Below, in pieces: positions 11,739 to 23,904 of a stretch of DNA of 64,000 nt. The DNA is from Rapana venosa. Lineage: Eukaryota; Mollusca; Gastropoda; Neogastropoda; Muricidae. The stretch is taken from positions 5,234,236 to 5,298,235 of the forward strand of contig CM054155.1 of NCBI GenBank assembly GCA_028751875.1. The letters are read 5' to 3'. The position numbers and the translations under genes were made by a program. The notes under the pieces were generated by a model. The model was not told the DNA's origin. It ran no database searches and saw nothing but the letters and a program-made list of their open reading frames with translations. The number at the start of each line of letters is the position of its first letter. The stretch's first letter is position 1.

Positions 11739-11744
11739 GGGGGA
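11671..11744. repeat. (GA)n followed by a G run
   Basis: About 28 GA units end in an ~18 nt G run. This is the complement of the TC microsatellites just upstream. Nothing coding. Confidence 0.95.
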
Positions 11745-11849
11745 GAGCATAACAGCCTTGTTGATGGAGCATTATCATACTTGTATCTTCTCTTTCTCTT
11801 ATCTTCGTTCCCTTACAGGTGGGTGGGTCATGCCTGGTCTTCTCATGTG

Positions 11850-12035
11850 CCTTCAGTTTTGTAGGGCTGCTAGCAGGCCTCTTCCGACACATTCCGACTT
11901 CAGAGCAGCTCGTTTTATTGTGCAGGTTACATGCTGGGTATGTCTATGTTTCTGTAACCCATCGAACACTGACATGAATTACGGGATCTTTAACGTGCAT
12001 TATAATTTTCTGCATATGTACGTACATGAAGGGAA
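11850..12035 (+). repeat. SINE-like fragment
   Basis: Contains 'acatgaattacgggatcttt' then 'aacgtgcat', wording reminiscent of SINE bodies. A related piece 'aagaattacgggattctatg' occurs at 11578. No tRNA-like head is visible, so this is a partial copy. 12036-12730 has no gene: it is purine-rich at 12060-12160, has a C run at 12197-12210, a CAC-rich stretch at 12340-12358 and a short 'tttcac' repeat near 12610. Confidence 0.4.
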
Positions 12036-12737
12036 GTAAGGAGCTGACAGGTCTGCAAGATGGCAGAAAATAGACGAGAAGAAGGAGACAAGAAGACAAG
12101 GAAAAAGCAGAAACAAAGAGAGGGATAGAAAAGATGGAATTCCAAGGACAGAATTTCCAAAAGGTGGGGATGCTATTTATACTGACAGGCCACCTCCCCC
12201 CCCCCCCAGCACCCCCACGGGAAAGTGCCTGAATGAGTCCTCAAGGAGTTAAAATGGGAGAAGTCAATGACCTTCCCTCTTTCATCACACAGGCAAGAGC
12301 TACACCATGTATAGAGACCCTCAGCTTGAAAAACACCACCACCATCACCACCACCCTACCAAGTCAGTTGTCAGAAAATCATTAAAAGCACTAAAAATGC
12401 AAGCACGCTTCTGTCGCCTCTGACAGGACCCAGTGTATCGATTCAAAGTTGTCATAGTTGCAACAAACAAAAAAGAACCCACCCCGATGATCCTAGTTGA
12501 AATACTTCACAAGAACAGCAATCTGACAACTCCGGGCTGTGAAGCATTCAAGAACTTGAATGTTTTACAGCCCAGACTTGCCAGATGGCTTAGTATAGCT
12601 AAGCTGTATCTTTCACTTTCACTTTCAGAATGTCAAAACTGTATCCCTCTAGGTAAGAACATGATTCAACCCCACTAACACAGATGCAGGGCCTACATGC
12701 CTCCTCCTCCTCTTCCTCCTTTTCCCTCTTTGTACAG

Positions 12738-13197
12738 GGCTCAACTCATCAACGGCAAAACTCATCAACGCCATCTTCGTTCCAACACTCACATACCAGT
12801 GTCAGACATGGGCCCTAACAAAAGCCTTAGAGAGAAAATTGGTCACATGTGAAATGCGCTGCCTGAGAAAAGCTGTCAACAAGACCAGACGCGACAAGAT
12901 CAAGAATGAGGTGATCAGAGACATGGTCGGACTAACACCAATTCTCCACCATATCGAACAACAAAGGATCAGGTGGTTTGGTCACCTCACTAGAATGCCG
13001 CCCAACCAACCAGCCCTACGGGCATACACCACCAAACACAATGGCTGGAAAGCTAGAGGTAGACCAAGGAGACGATGGAGCGACTCCGTGGCTGACACCC
13101 TGCGAGCCCATGACCTGTCACTACATCAAGCCTCCCGCCTTGCTGCAGACAGACGTCCGTGTCTCCCCGCGACGCCGAAGGGCACCAGCGGCAAATG
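12738..13197 (+). pseudogene. C-terminal fragment of an RTE-like LINE ORF2
   Basis: From about 12738 the frame reads TAKLINAIFVPTLTYQCQTW, matching the conserved 'vLlYGsEtW' region downstream of the RT of endonuclease-type LINEs. It continues through ERKLVTCEMRCLRKA, the RIRWFGHLTRMP block, GRPRRRWSDSV and a final DRR segment to a stop at 13196-13198. Only the last ~150 residues are present, so it is severely 5'-truncated. The WFGH and GRPR-x-RW blocks are typical of RTE-type and related ORF2 C-termini. The exact clade cannot be fixed without the RT core. Confidence 0.8.
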
Positions 13198-13294
13198 AAA
13201 GAGAAAGTGTACATGGCTTTGGTCTGCTCTCCCTCTATGGTCACGCTGTAATAAACATGGCCAACCTTATTTTATTTATATTTATACCACTCTC

Positions 13295-13680
13295 AGTCAC
13301 GGTAGATTGCGTGAAATTCGGGCAGCTCTCAGGGGGGGGAGAGCGCGTCGCCACAAGAGCAGCTCCACCTTTTTTTTCTTTTTCCTGTCTGCAACTGTAT
13401 TTGTTTCCCTATCAGAGTGGGTTTTTTTCTTCTACCGAATTTTTGCCAGAGACAACTCTCTTGTTGCCGTGGGTTCTTTTACGTGCGCTAAATAATTATG
13501 TGTAACGCACGGGACCTCGGTTTATCGTCTCATCCGAACGACTAGCACCCAGACCACCACTCTGGTCTAATGGATGGGCCAAAAGTTTTGGGTCCAAACG
13601 GGATTCGAACTACCGCACATTTCCGTCCCGGACTTTTCGCTTTCTAGGCAGGCGCGTTACCGCTAGACCACTGATCCATC
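13295..13680 (-). mobile_element. tRNA-derived SINE-B
   Basis: Reading the minus strand, the copy begins at about 13680 with a tRNA-like head: an A box in 'tggtctagcggtaacgcg' and a B box in 'gttcgaatccc' (13602-13612). A unique body ~300 bp long follows, with the core 'cggatgagacgataaaccga' near 13515-13540. Two further copies in the same orientation lie at 17490-17885 and 60880-61240. The head would serve as an RNA polymerase III promoter in an active copy. Confidence 0.85.
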
Positions 13681-13865
13681 TTCATTGCCTCCCCACCTTT
13701 ACTGTCTGTCTGGTCTCCCTGCTGTGTTGTTGAAGACCATACAAAGACTTGATAATTTCAAAAGGCTTATAGTGAAGTCTTCTGGGTTTGTTTTTTCAAA
13801 CCGAGCGAACATGATCGGATAAGCATAAAAATTTACAGGTCTAAGTTTTTATTGGATCTTTTGAT

Positions 13866-13908
13866 ACGGATGCCCCCCCCCCCCCCCACACACACACACA
13901 CGCACGCA

Positions 13909-13940
<32 letters not shown>

Positions 13941-13965
13941 CACACACCTACACACACACATTCAG
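13866..13965. repeat. C run plus (CA)n/(CG CA)n microsatellite
   Basis: A C run of about 16 is followed by CA and 'cgca' repeats. Low complexity, directly before a SINE-A copy. Confidence 0.9.
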
Positions 13966-14205
13966 TGCCGATTTCACTCTCCCCAAAAGTCCTTCGGGTA
14001 TAAACCGAGGTCTCGTGTGCGAACGCACGCAGAATATCTTGCTTACACGTTAATATCCTGTTCCACTTTTCGGAAGGGTAGGCCACTGTAAGCCGGTGGG
14101 AACTGATAACAAAATTTACAAAACTACATACACTCGGGAACTGGCTGTAAAAAAAGCACATGAGTGCTTATTTCCATTACACCCGAAATAAAAGAATAAC
14201 ATACA
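13966..14205 (+). mobile_element. SINE-A, 5'-truncated copy
   Basis: Body of the second tRNA-derived SINE family without its tRNA-like head. Diagnostic order: 'gccgatttcactctcc', 'aagtccttcggg', 'ataaaccgaggtct', 'gtgcgaacgcacgcag', 'ggtaggccactgt', 'agcacatgagtgcttatt' and a terminal A-rich 'ccgaaataaaagaata'. The same order occurs at 35903-36150, 45440-45870 and 48863-49110, and inverted at 60.6 and 61.3-61.8 kb. Confidence 0.85.
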
Positions 14206-14654
14206 GTGGACATATTCGCACACTCACGCATGTTTATGATATAAACCAAGTTGTTAAAACACGCTGTATGATAATGAACTCATTACCCTATTCTATGAAA
14301 ATATTAAACACACTCCGTTTAAGATGTTAAGAAGTAGCCTTTCCTATGCTTTAAATGTCCCATCCCTTTTATAAAATCTGAGCTCTGTATTCCATTACCC
14401 CCACCCTTCCTCCCTCACTCGCTCTGCCCTTCCCACATCTCTCTCTCTCTCTCTCTCTCTCCCTCTCTCCTTGCCCCCATTGTCACACACTTGTTGAGTA
14501 GCAGAATTGACCTGGAAATTTAAAACACACACATTTAAATTCTATGTTTTTTATGAATACACATATTCAAAGAGTACTGTAAAGTCCCATTGTGATAGTG
14601 TGCTACCTACAGGCACAATCTGCAGGTGTCTCCTTTTGCCTAAGGCGTCCCCAA

Positions 14655-14689
<35 letters not shown>

Positions 14690-15234
14690 CTCCTCTCCTC
14701 TCCATTTTAATCATTGAGTTTATGGTTTGTCTCCTGATTAATGTTTTATTCATAGTTTGTATTTTCAATCCTAATGATTCAGATTCAGAATATTTTATTG
14801 CCATTTAAGTCAAGTAGATGTATTTGACACAACAACAAAACAATGTGGACCCTAATGTGTGTATCGATTGTCATTGGGGTTGTGTTTTTTTTAAATGAAT
14901 ATTTCATTCCCATTATTTTATTATGTTCAATGTGATAATGTTTACCATGATCATAATATGGTGATGTTCATTTTCATGACTATAATCACAACATTGATTA
15001 TAGTATGAGAGATAGAGAGAAAGAGAGAGAAAGAGATAGATAGAGCATGCACCTGGTCAGCATCATTTTAAAGTGATTTTGTATCATTTTGCATAGGTTT
15101 GAATCCATACTTTGGGGAACGTATTACATTGGGTAAAGAGTGTTTGAATGTTCTAAAGGGGACAAATCTTGTGCATGTGTGTTCTGACAAGCATTTGAAT
15201 ATATCCGAATAGGTCAGAGTTGTTCATATATACA
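14206..15234. other. No gene; microsatellites and a possible antisense LINE tail
   Basis: TC tracts lie at 14440-14468 and 14655-14702, and a GA-rich stretch at 15008-15043. At 14775-14830 the minus strand reads like the 3' end of a LINE (an AATAAA-type signal then 'attctgaatctgaatc'). That identification is weak. Confidence 0.45.
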
Positions 15235-15857
15235 CGACACAGACCTAAATGATTACAAACCCATTATTCTCACCACAATAGTTATGAAATGTTTTGAACG
15301 TATTATCCTAAAATGCATTTTCCCCTGCACTTCCTCCCACCTAGATCCTTTCCAGTTTGCATACAAAGCAAACGGGAGCACAAATGATACTCCTCTCACC
15401 TTGTTGCACAATCCCTTTTCTCATCTGAAAAAAAACAAAACTTGCTCTTTTGTTCACATACTCTTTACCGACTTTTCCTCCGCCGGCCTTCAATACCATC
15501 CAGCCCCATCTCTTAGCACTCAATTTACTTTCACTGAATGTCTGTCCTCGGCCCATTTTCCGAGTTATGAACTTTTTGGTGAATCGAACACAGTGTGTCC
15601 TTTTCACTCCATATACAAAGGACTGCGTTGGTTCCGATATTACAACATTGGTGAAATATTCTGATTTTGCTCTTGTAGATCTACTATCCAACTCTCATCT
15701 TGTGTATTCTGAGAAATTCGAAGTGTTTTCATCCTGGAGCAAAAGAAACTATCTGGACTTGAATGTTGAAAAGACAAAAGAAATGCTAATCGACTTCCAC
15801 AAAAACCCAGAGCCTGTACCGATCTTCATTTTGGATGGAATAAAATTTCGGTTTTAA
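15235..15857 (+). pseudogene. Internally deleted Rex1-like reverse transcriptase
   Basis: Starts with NDYKPIILTTIVMKCFERI, then LDPFQFAYKANGS and HILFTDFSSA. A frame change near 15480 leads to FNTIQPHLLALNLL, LVNRTQCVLFTPYTKDC, VKYSDFALVDLLS and LDLNVEKTKEMLIDFHKNP. The order is that of the Rex1/Babar RT. The segment that should hold the SxGxPQGCVLSP block is missing between 'NRTQCV' and 'LFTPYT', and the catalytic Asp pair is eroded (YSDFAL where F/YSDDT is expected). It is a dead fragment, more diverged than the nested copy at 7.4-9.3 kb. Confidence 0.8.
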
Positions 15858-16044
15858 ATGCCTAAAGGACTTAGGAAAAATTTTCGTTTGACCAAATTAT
15901 ACAACTTCAAATTTAACAAATAGGGGATAAATAAGAAACATTCTCAATAGTTTTCCCGGGTCAACTTTAAAGTTTTGAAAAAAATTTTCAAATACATGCA
16001 CTTTTTTTTAAATTTTTGAGTGGGTTTCATTTTTCTTTCTTTAA

Positions 16045-17440
16045 AAACTGGGAAAAACCAAAAAAAAAAAAAAAAAAAAAAAAAAAACCCCTTTTGGGGG
16101 GGGAAAAAAAAAAGGGGTCAAAAAAGGGGAAAAAAAAAAGAGAAAAAGGTTTTTTAATTTTGGGGCCCCCAATTTTTTTTTTTCCCCAAAAAAAAAAAAA
16201 CCCCCCCCCCCCCCCCCTTTTAAAAAAAAAAAAAAAAAATTTTAAAAAAGGGGGAAAAAAAAAAAAGGGGGGAAAAAAGGGGGGGGGGGGAAAAAAAAAA
16301 AGAGAGAAAAGGGGGAAAAAAAAAGGGGGGGGGGGGGGGGGGGGGGGGGGGAACGGGGGGGGAAAAAAGGGGGGAAACAAAAAACAAAGGGGCGGGGGGG
16401 GGGAAAGGGGGGAAAGGGGGGGGGGGGGGGGGGGGTGGGGGGACTTTTTTTTTTTTTCCCCAAAAAAATTTGCAAATTTTTTTTTTTGGGGAGCCGGGAA
16501 AAAAAAACGTTTTTTAAAAGGGGGGGGCCCCCAATTTCACCAATTTGGGAAATTTTTACTTTGTTTAAAAAAAGGGGGGAAAAAAAAGGGGGTTATACGA
16601 AAATGAAAATTGGGGGGGGGAAAGGGGGGGTTTTCAAAAATTTGGGCAAAAACCTTTTTTGGGGGGGGTTTCCCCCCTTTTTTTTTTAAATTTTTTTGGG
16701 GTTTTTGGCCCTTTTTTTTTAAAATTTTTTTTTTTTTTTTTTTAAATTTTTTTTTAAAAAATTTTTTTTTGGGAATTTGGCATTTTTTTTTAAATAGGGG
16801 GTTTGGGGGGAAAAAAAACCCCCTTTTTTTTTTTTTTTTTCCCTAGAGGGGGTTTTGGGTGGGGGGGGGGGGTCCCCCGGGGGGGAAAATTTTTGGATTT
16901 TTCCCCATTTTTGAACCAGGGGGAAAAAATTTTTAAAAAAAAAACCAAAAAAAAAAGGGGATGGAAAAAAAAAAGGGAGGAAAAGTTTTTTTTTTTTTTA
17001 AAAAAAAAAATTTTTTTTTTAAAAAGGGGGGGTTTTTTTTTGGGGGGGGAAAAAAGGGTTTTCCCCCCAAAAATTTTTAATTTTTTTATTGGGGGGGGAA
17101 AGGGTTAAAAAAAAGGCTTTTACTGGGGGAAAAAAAGGGGTTTTATTTTGCCAAAGGTTTTTGCAAATTTTTTTTTTTTCCCCCCCCCCCAAAAAAAGGG
17201 AAAAACCGGGGGGGTGGGGGTTTTTGAAAAAGGGGGGGGTTTTCCTTAAGGGGGGGGGGGGAAAAACAATTAAAAATTTCTATTAAAAAAGGGGGAAAAT
17301 TTTTTAAAAAAAATTTTTTAACCTAAAAAAAGAATTTTTTTCAAAACAAAATTTTTTTGGGACATTTTTTAATTTTCCTTTTTGGGGTAAGTCGGGGGGC
17401 CCCCCTTTTGGGGGGGGTTTAAAAATTCCCTTTTTTTAAA
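16045..17440. other. Homopolymer-run block, probably corrupted consensus
   Basis: Sequence made almost entirely of runs of A, G, T and C from 4 to over 25 nt, with very few ordinary words. It begins in the AT-rich sequence after the Rex1-like fragment and returns abruptly to normal composition near 17440. Gly/Lys/Phe-rich frames through it are not genes. I treat it as an assembly or polishing artefact. Confidence 0.9.
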
Positions 17441-17489
17441 ATCAGAAGTCGCCAAAAACTTAATTCCAGCCATGATATCTTTTTACTGT

Positions 17490-17885
17490 CTTGTATTGAA
17501 GTCAAGGCAGATTTTCACTGCATGATTATTCAGTGGCTGCTCACCCTTGGGAGAGCGCATCACCACCCATTGTTATTGTTTCTGTTTTCCTAGTCTGCAG
17601 CTGTATCCTGATTTCCCTATCAGGGTTGGCCTTTTTTTCTTACAGAATTTGCCTAGGACACCACCCTTGTTGAGGTGGGTTTATTTTTATGTGTGGCTTA
17701 GTTATATGGGGTAAACACACAGAGCATTTCATCTAAAAGGACTACCCCCAGACCACCACTCACTGTCTAGTGGATTGGGGGAAAGTTTATCTGGACCAAA
17801 CGGGATCGAACCATCACACACTTCCGACCTGGACAATTCACTTTCATGGCATGTGCGGTTACCCCTAACTCCAATCGATCCAGTG
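17490..17885 (-). mobile_element. tRNA-derived SINE-B, diverged copy
   Basis: Same order as the copy at 13295-13680 on the same strand. At the right end are a degenerate A box and the B-box-like 'gatcgaaccatc' complement region near 17808-17820. The body includes 'ctatcagggttgg' and 'gagagcgcatcacc'. It shows more substitutions and indels than the other two copies and borders the corrupted block. Confidence 0.8.
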
Positions 17886-20010
17886 ATATTTTAAAGCTTG
17901 GAAAGCAGCAAACACACTAAAAAATATATATATGTGCAAAACATCAGCTGGCAAATTTTAAAAGGAGTTGAGCTAAAATTTCATTTCATTTCAGGTTGTT
18001 TATAGCAACCACAAAAAGCTTGCATTTTTCTCATGAAAAGTCAGTTGGGTAGTCAAAGTGCCAGTGGTGTGTGCTCACCAATTCATAACATGATGCATAA
18101 ATTTATCAGATATGTACAGAAACAAACAGAAGCAATACTGATTACAGGAAACATTTGTTGATCCTCTAAATGAACATTGCAACATTTGTCCGACTTATTC
18201 AATAATTTCGATTTGTGATCAGTAAATGACAAGTTATCAAATCTGAGTTACAAAAGCACATTTCCCTTAGGATTCTAGAACATGTTTAACTGGGTCCGGG
18301 CAAATAACAAGTTGGAGGAGAAGAGGGGGTGATAATGTAAATGACAAACAGAGCAAGCAAACCACTGGATACTTCCAATCTAAAATAAAAATTTCAGTCA
18401 AGCTACTGGTAAAAATGGGTTTTGAATTCACACGCCTTTCATGGGAGTAAATACAACTAAAAGCAGCTTCAAATCAAACAAACCGCAATACATTGTTAAA
18501 ATAAATGCACAAAACGCAATAACAAATTTTGAAATAGTGCACTATAAAGCTAACATCTATCTAGGAAATAAGGGTGTTGGGGGAGGGGAGAGACAAGCAA
18601 ACAAAGTAGAGGGGGGCGTGGATAACTGCATAACTTTAGAATCAAGACTACATGCAAACCACTGAGTCTAAAAATTTTCACATAAAAGAAGATACAATGA
18701 CAAAATGATTAAAGCCATGTCTGCGTTCAGGTTAGTTATGTATCAAGAATTGTAAAGAGCAACAGCAACATTCAAAATCCAACCTCATTTGAAGGTATAA
18801 ATTTGTGGCGTTCCCTTGATGTGTGTTTACATGGCAAATAAACCAATTACACAACTGCCCACAAAAAAGCAGAGAGACATTTCTAAGCCTCCAAAATACA
18901 GAAACATCAAAATGGCCAAAAAATTCCGTAACTGAACATATAAAATACCTAATCAAGAGATTCACCCAAGAAAGGAAATATTTTAAATTATAAAAAGAAA
19001 AAGGGTATTAGCAATAAATTGCTTCACTCGGAACTTTCAAATGGAGTAAATCACAAAAAGCAAGAATAAAAACAGAACAAGAAAAGTCTGGCTGTTTTTC
19101 TTCTACTTTGAACAATTGATTTAAAGCACAAAAAAACCAAGACAAAAAAAACCAAACCACTAATGCAGCCAAGTATTTTTGTATAACTGCTTTGAAAACA
19201 TTCAGTTTACAAACAACTCACTGAAACAAATCACACACATTATTATACTATGTTCTAGTTTTTTTTTCACAACCCAGGTTTTCAAGAGAGCACAAGCAAA
19301 ACCAATATGAAAGGGCAGAACAAAACCACCACCTGTACCACACTGTGTTTTTTCGCAGGTGATCTACTAGAGTACATCAGGTCACATTGGCTACAGTAGT
19401 AATTTCAGAATACACACATTTTGAAGTTCATACTTGCCGAAAAGAGAAACACAAATGATATAACAGATTCATAGTGAACAGGTTTGGACAAATGCATGAA
19501 AGCAGAAAGTTATGCAGCAAATCAGCAATGATTGAAGTAAATGTTTCACTTTCAGTCTATGACTATAACAACCTTTGATTTTTTTTTGGGGGGGGTGGGC
19601 GCATCCTAAGTTCGCCCTACACTTAATTTCTTTCCTTTTTCATCTTTTCTCCGTTACATTCATTTATAGGTTTCTTTCGAGATTTTTTTCTAAATAACAG
19701 TTGTGGGGCATCCCACCATTTTCAAAATTACACCACTCTTCAGTTAAAACCCCCCAACATCAAACAGGATTTGAAAGTACATATGTGTGCCGACAATGGA
19801 AATCACAGACGTTGCAGAGAGAATCTAGATGGAGCAGGTCTGCTAATGGCTGGGACGCTAGGACCCTGGTTAATGGCCATGCCCCGACTTATGCGGCACA
19901 GCAAAAGGTAAGGAAGAAAAATAATTTATCAGATGGAACATACCAAACCAAACAAAAAAAAAACCACCCCAGGAAACACCCATACAAGATGCCTGAAATG
20001 TTATTACACA
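17886..20010. other. Ordinary AT-rich DNA without a recognisable gene
   Basis: About 2.1 kb of normal-looking sequence. All frames are short and unlike known families. No tandem repeat, SINE or tRNA-like element seen. It could be intronic, UTR or intergenic. Confidence 0.6.
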
Positions 20011-20480
20011 TAGAGGCAAAATGGTATTTCCTTATGCCACATTTTGTCAACATTAACAAAAGGTAAAAATGCTTTTTTTTAGGGCAATTTTGTAGTAAAA
20101 AAATGTACACAGAAAATAGCTTTTTAATCAAATTCCGTAATTTCTTCTATTGTAAACTGTCAAATACTTCACCATATACACCCTTTTCAAAATAGTGGCA
20201 CAGGCGAGAGTTTCTAAAGTGAAAACTGGTTACTGCTGCAAAGCCAGCATTCCTACATTTTGTTTAAAACCAAAAACACACAGAGAATCAAATTCCATGT
20301 TTTTCTAGCAAGTGCTATTTTGCCTTCACATCTCTCACGATCTATCACCCTCTTCCCCCCCCCGCCTCCCCAAAAAAAAAGCCACCTTACACAACACACT
20401 TTTTGCTAGGTATACAAACCAGCCTACAATGGTGATGAAGAAGATGCCTTTGTATATATTCCATTCCATAGATTTTGTGT
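20010..20480. repeat. Segment recurring in corrupted form at 23905-24390 (clean copy)
   Basis: Contains in order 'acacatagaggcaaaatgg', 'aaaggtaaaaatgctttttt', 'tgtacacagaaaatagcttt', 'cacccttttcaaaatag', 'cacctctctcacg'-like wording, a C run and 'aggtataca'. The same words occur in the same order at 23905-24390 with expanded or lost bases. Confidence 0.85.
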
Positions 20481-20484
20481 GCAG

Positions 20485-20601
20485 CACGGGGGGCCCCTTT
20501 TTTTTAAAAAAGGGGGGAAAAAGGGGGGGGGGGGGGGGGGGGGGGTTTTTTTGGGGGGGGGAAGAGGGGGGGGGGGGGAAAAAGGGGGGGGGGGGGAAAA
20601 A

Positions 20602-20641
<40 letters not shown>

Positions 20642-20757
20642 TTTTTTGGGGGGGGGGGGGGGGGGTTTTTTGGGGGGGAAAACGGGGGGGGGGCGGGGGG
20701 GAAAAAGGGGGGGGGGGGGGGGGGGGGGGAAAAAAAAGGGAAAAAAAAAAAAAAAAA

Positions 20758-20792
<35 letters not shown>

Positions 20793-20923
20793 CCCGGGGG
20801 GGCCCCCGGGGGGGGGGGGGGGGGGGGGGGGGGGCCCTTTGGGGGGGGAAAAGGGGGGGGGGGGGGGGGGGGGGGGGGAAAAAAAAAGGGGGGGGAAAGG
20901 GGGGGGGGGGGGGGGGAAAAAAA

Positions 20924-20954
<31 letters not shown>

Positions 20955-21217
20955 TTGGGGGGGGGGGGGGGGGGGGGGAAAAAAGGGGTTGGGGGGGGGG
21001 GGGGGGGGGGGGTTTTTTTTTAAAGGGGGGGGGGGGGGGGGGGGGAAAAGGGGGGGGAAAGGGAAAAAAAAAAGGGGGGGGTTGGGGGGGGGGGGGGGGA
21101 AAAACCCCCCCCCCGGGGGGGGGTTGGGGGGGGGGGGGGGAAAAAAAAAGGGGGAAAATTTTTTTTTTTGGGGGGGGGGGGGGGAAAAAAACCCGGGGGG
21201 GGGGGGAAAAAAAAAAA

Positions 21218-21266
<49 letters not shown>

Positions 21267-21378
21267 AAAAAAAGGGGGGGGGGGGGAAAAAAAAAAAAGG
21301 GGGGGGGGGGGGGGAAAAGGGGGGGGGGGAAAAAAACGGGGGCCGGGGGGGGGGAAAAAGGGGGGGGAAAAAAGGGCG

Positions 21379-21412
<34 letters not shown>

Positions 21413-21736
21413 AAAAAAAGGGGGGGGAAAAAAGGGGGGGGGGGGGAAAAATTTTTTTAAAAAAGGGGGGGGGGGGAAAAAAAAGGGGGGGGGGGGGGGG
21501 GGGGGGGAAAGGGGGGGAAAAGGGGGAGGGGGGGGAGGGGGGGGGGGGGAAAAAAAGGGGGGGGCCCAAAAAAAAACCCCCCCGGGGGGGGAAAACCCCC
21601 TTTTTGGGGGGGGGGGAAAGGGGGGGGGGGGGGGGGGGGGGAAGGGGGGGGCGGGGGGGTGGGCCCGGGGGGGGGGGGGGGGGGGGCCCCTTTTTTAAAA
21701 AATTTTTTTTTAAAGGGGGGGGGGGGGGGGGGGAAA

Positions 21737-21770
<34 letters not shown>

Positions 21771-23272
21771 TTTTTTTTTTTAAAAGGGGGGGCCCTTTTT
21801 TTTGGGGGGGGGGGGGGAAAAAAATTTGGGGGAAAAAAAAGGGGGGGGGGGGGGGGGAAAAAAACCCCCAAAAAAAAAAAAGGGGGGGGGGGGGGAAAAA
21901 CCCGGGGGCCCCCCCCAACCCCCCCCCCCGGGGGGGGCCAAGGGGGGGGGGGGGGTTTTTTTTTTTTTTTGGGGGGGGGGTTTTTTTTTTTTTTTAAAAC
22001 CGGCCCCCCCCCCTTTTAAAAAATTTTTTGGGGGGGTTTTTTTCCCCCCCAAAAAAAAAAAAAACCCCCAAAAATTTTAAACCCCCCCTTTAACCCTTTT
22101 TTTTTAAAACCAAGGTTTTCCTTTTTTAATTTTTTTTTCCCTTTTCCCCCCCTTTTTCCCCCCTTTTTTTTCCACCCTTTTTTTTTTTTTTTTGGGGGGG
22201 TTTTCCTTTTTTTTTTTTCCCCCCCTTTTTTTGGGGGGGGGTTTTTTTAAAATTTTTTTTTTTTCCCGGCTTTTTTGGCCCCGGGGGAAAAATTTTTTTT
22301 AAAAAAAGGGGGGGGGTTTTTTTTTGGGTTTTTTTTAAAACCCGGGGGGCCCCCTTTTTTAAAAAAAACCCCCCAGGGGGGGAAATTTTAAACCAAAAAA
22401 AACCCCCCCCAAAAAATTTTAAAAACCCCCCCTTTTTGGGAAAAGGGGGAAAAATTTTTTAAAAAGTTAAAAAAAAAAAAAAAAAAAAAAATTTTTTTTA
22501 AAAAATTTAAATTTTTAAATTTCCTTTTTTTTAAAAAAAAAAAAAAAATTTTTTTTAAAAAAAATTCAGTTGGGTAAAAAAAGGGGGGGGGGAAAAAAAA
22601 AAATTTTTTTTAAAAAAATTAATGAAAAAAAAAAAAATTTTTTTAAAAATTTTTTAAAATTTTAAAAAAGGGGCCCCCTTTTAAAAAGGTTTTAAAAAAA
22701 AAAAAAAAAATTTTTTTAAAAGGGGGGGGGTTTTTTTTGGAAAAAAAAAGGGGCCCCAAAAAAAAAAAATTTTAAAAACCCCCAAAAGGGGGGTTTTTCC
22801 CCTTAAAAAAAATTTTTTTTAAAAAAAAATTTTTTTTTAAAAAAATTTAAAAAAAAAAAAGGAAAACCCCCTTTTTTAAAAAAAAAAAAAATTTAAAAAA
22901 AAAAAAAAACCCCAAAAAAAAAAGGGGGGGGGAAAAAAAAAAAAAAAAATTAAAAAAAAAATTTTAAAAAAAAAAAAAATTTTTTCCCCGGGGGTTTTTA
23001 AAAAAAAAAAAAAATTTTTTTAAAAAATTTAAAATCCCAAAAAAAATTTAAAATTTTTTTGGGGGCCCCTTTTTTTTTCCCCCAAAAAAAAAAAAAACCC
23101 CCAAAAAAAAAAAAAAAAAAAAAAAACAAACCAAAAAACCAAAACAAAAAAAAAACCCAAAAAAAATTTTTTAAAAAAAAAGGAAAAAAAAAAAAAAAAA
23201 AGGGTTCCCAAAACCCCCAAAAAATTCAAAAAAAAAAAAAACAAAAAAAAAAGGGGGGGGTTTTTTTTTTAA

Positions 23273-23317
<45 letters not shown>

Positions 23318-23507
23318 GGTTTTTTTTTTAAAATTTTTTTTTTAAAAAAAAAATTTTTTCCCCTTTTAAAATTTTTTTTTTCCAAAAAAGGGGGAAAAAA
23401 AAAAAAAAAAAACCGGAAAAAACCCAACCCCCCCGGTTTTTTTTTTAAAAAAAAAACCAAAAACAATTTTAAAAAAAAAATTTTTTTTAAAAAAAAGAAA
23501 AAAACCC

Positions 23508-23540
<33 letters not shown>

Positions 23541-23900
23541 TTTTTAAAAAATTTTTCCCTTTTTTAAAACCCCCCTTTTTTTTTGGGGGGGGGGGGGGCC
23601 ATCAAAGTTTCCCCAAATTTTTTTCCCCTTTTTTTTTCTCCGTTTTTTTTTTTGGTTTCTTTTTTTTTTTTAAATTTTTTTGGGGGCCCCCCTTTTTAAA
23701 AAAATTTTCCCCTTTTTTTAAAAAAAACCCCCCCCAAAAAAAAAAAAATTTTTCCCCCCAAAAAAACCCGGGGGGAAAAAGGGGCCCCCCTTTTAAAAAA
23801 GGGGGAAAAAAACCCCCCCCCGGGAAAAAAAAAAAAAAAAAAATTTTTAAAAGGAAAAAACCAAACCAAAAAAAAAAACCCCAAAACCCCAAAAAACCAA
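20485..23900. other. Long homopolymer-run block, probably corrupted consensus
   Basis: About 3.4 kb of runs: G-dominated to ~21.95 kb, mixed C/T/A to ~22.4 kb, then A/T-dominated. Word complexity is far below any known satellite and run lengths vary without period. Long poly-Gly or poly-Pro frames cross it on both strands and should not be annotated as proteins. It is bounded by two versions of the same ~470 bp segment, which points to an assembly failure. Confidence 0.9.
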
Positions 23901-23904
23901 AATT

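Noticed and set aside
13600..13680. Possible tRNA gene
   Set aside because: A and B boxes are present, but the cloverleaf is imperfect and the same sequence heads a dispersed ~390 bp repeat, so it is a SINE head. The same applies at 59300-59370 and 61740-61803.
16016..17286. Lys/Gly/Phe-rich frames up to 196 codons
   Set aside because: Same homopolymer artefact as at 20.5-23.9 kb.
20312..21783. Frames of up to 434 codons, Gly/Lys-rich on plus and Pro/Phe-rich on minus
   Set aside because: They lie entirely in homopolymer runs, where stop codons are rare by composition. No domain, no normal codon use.
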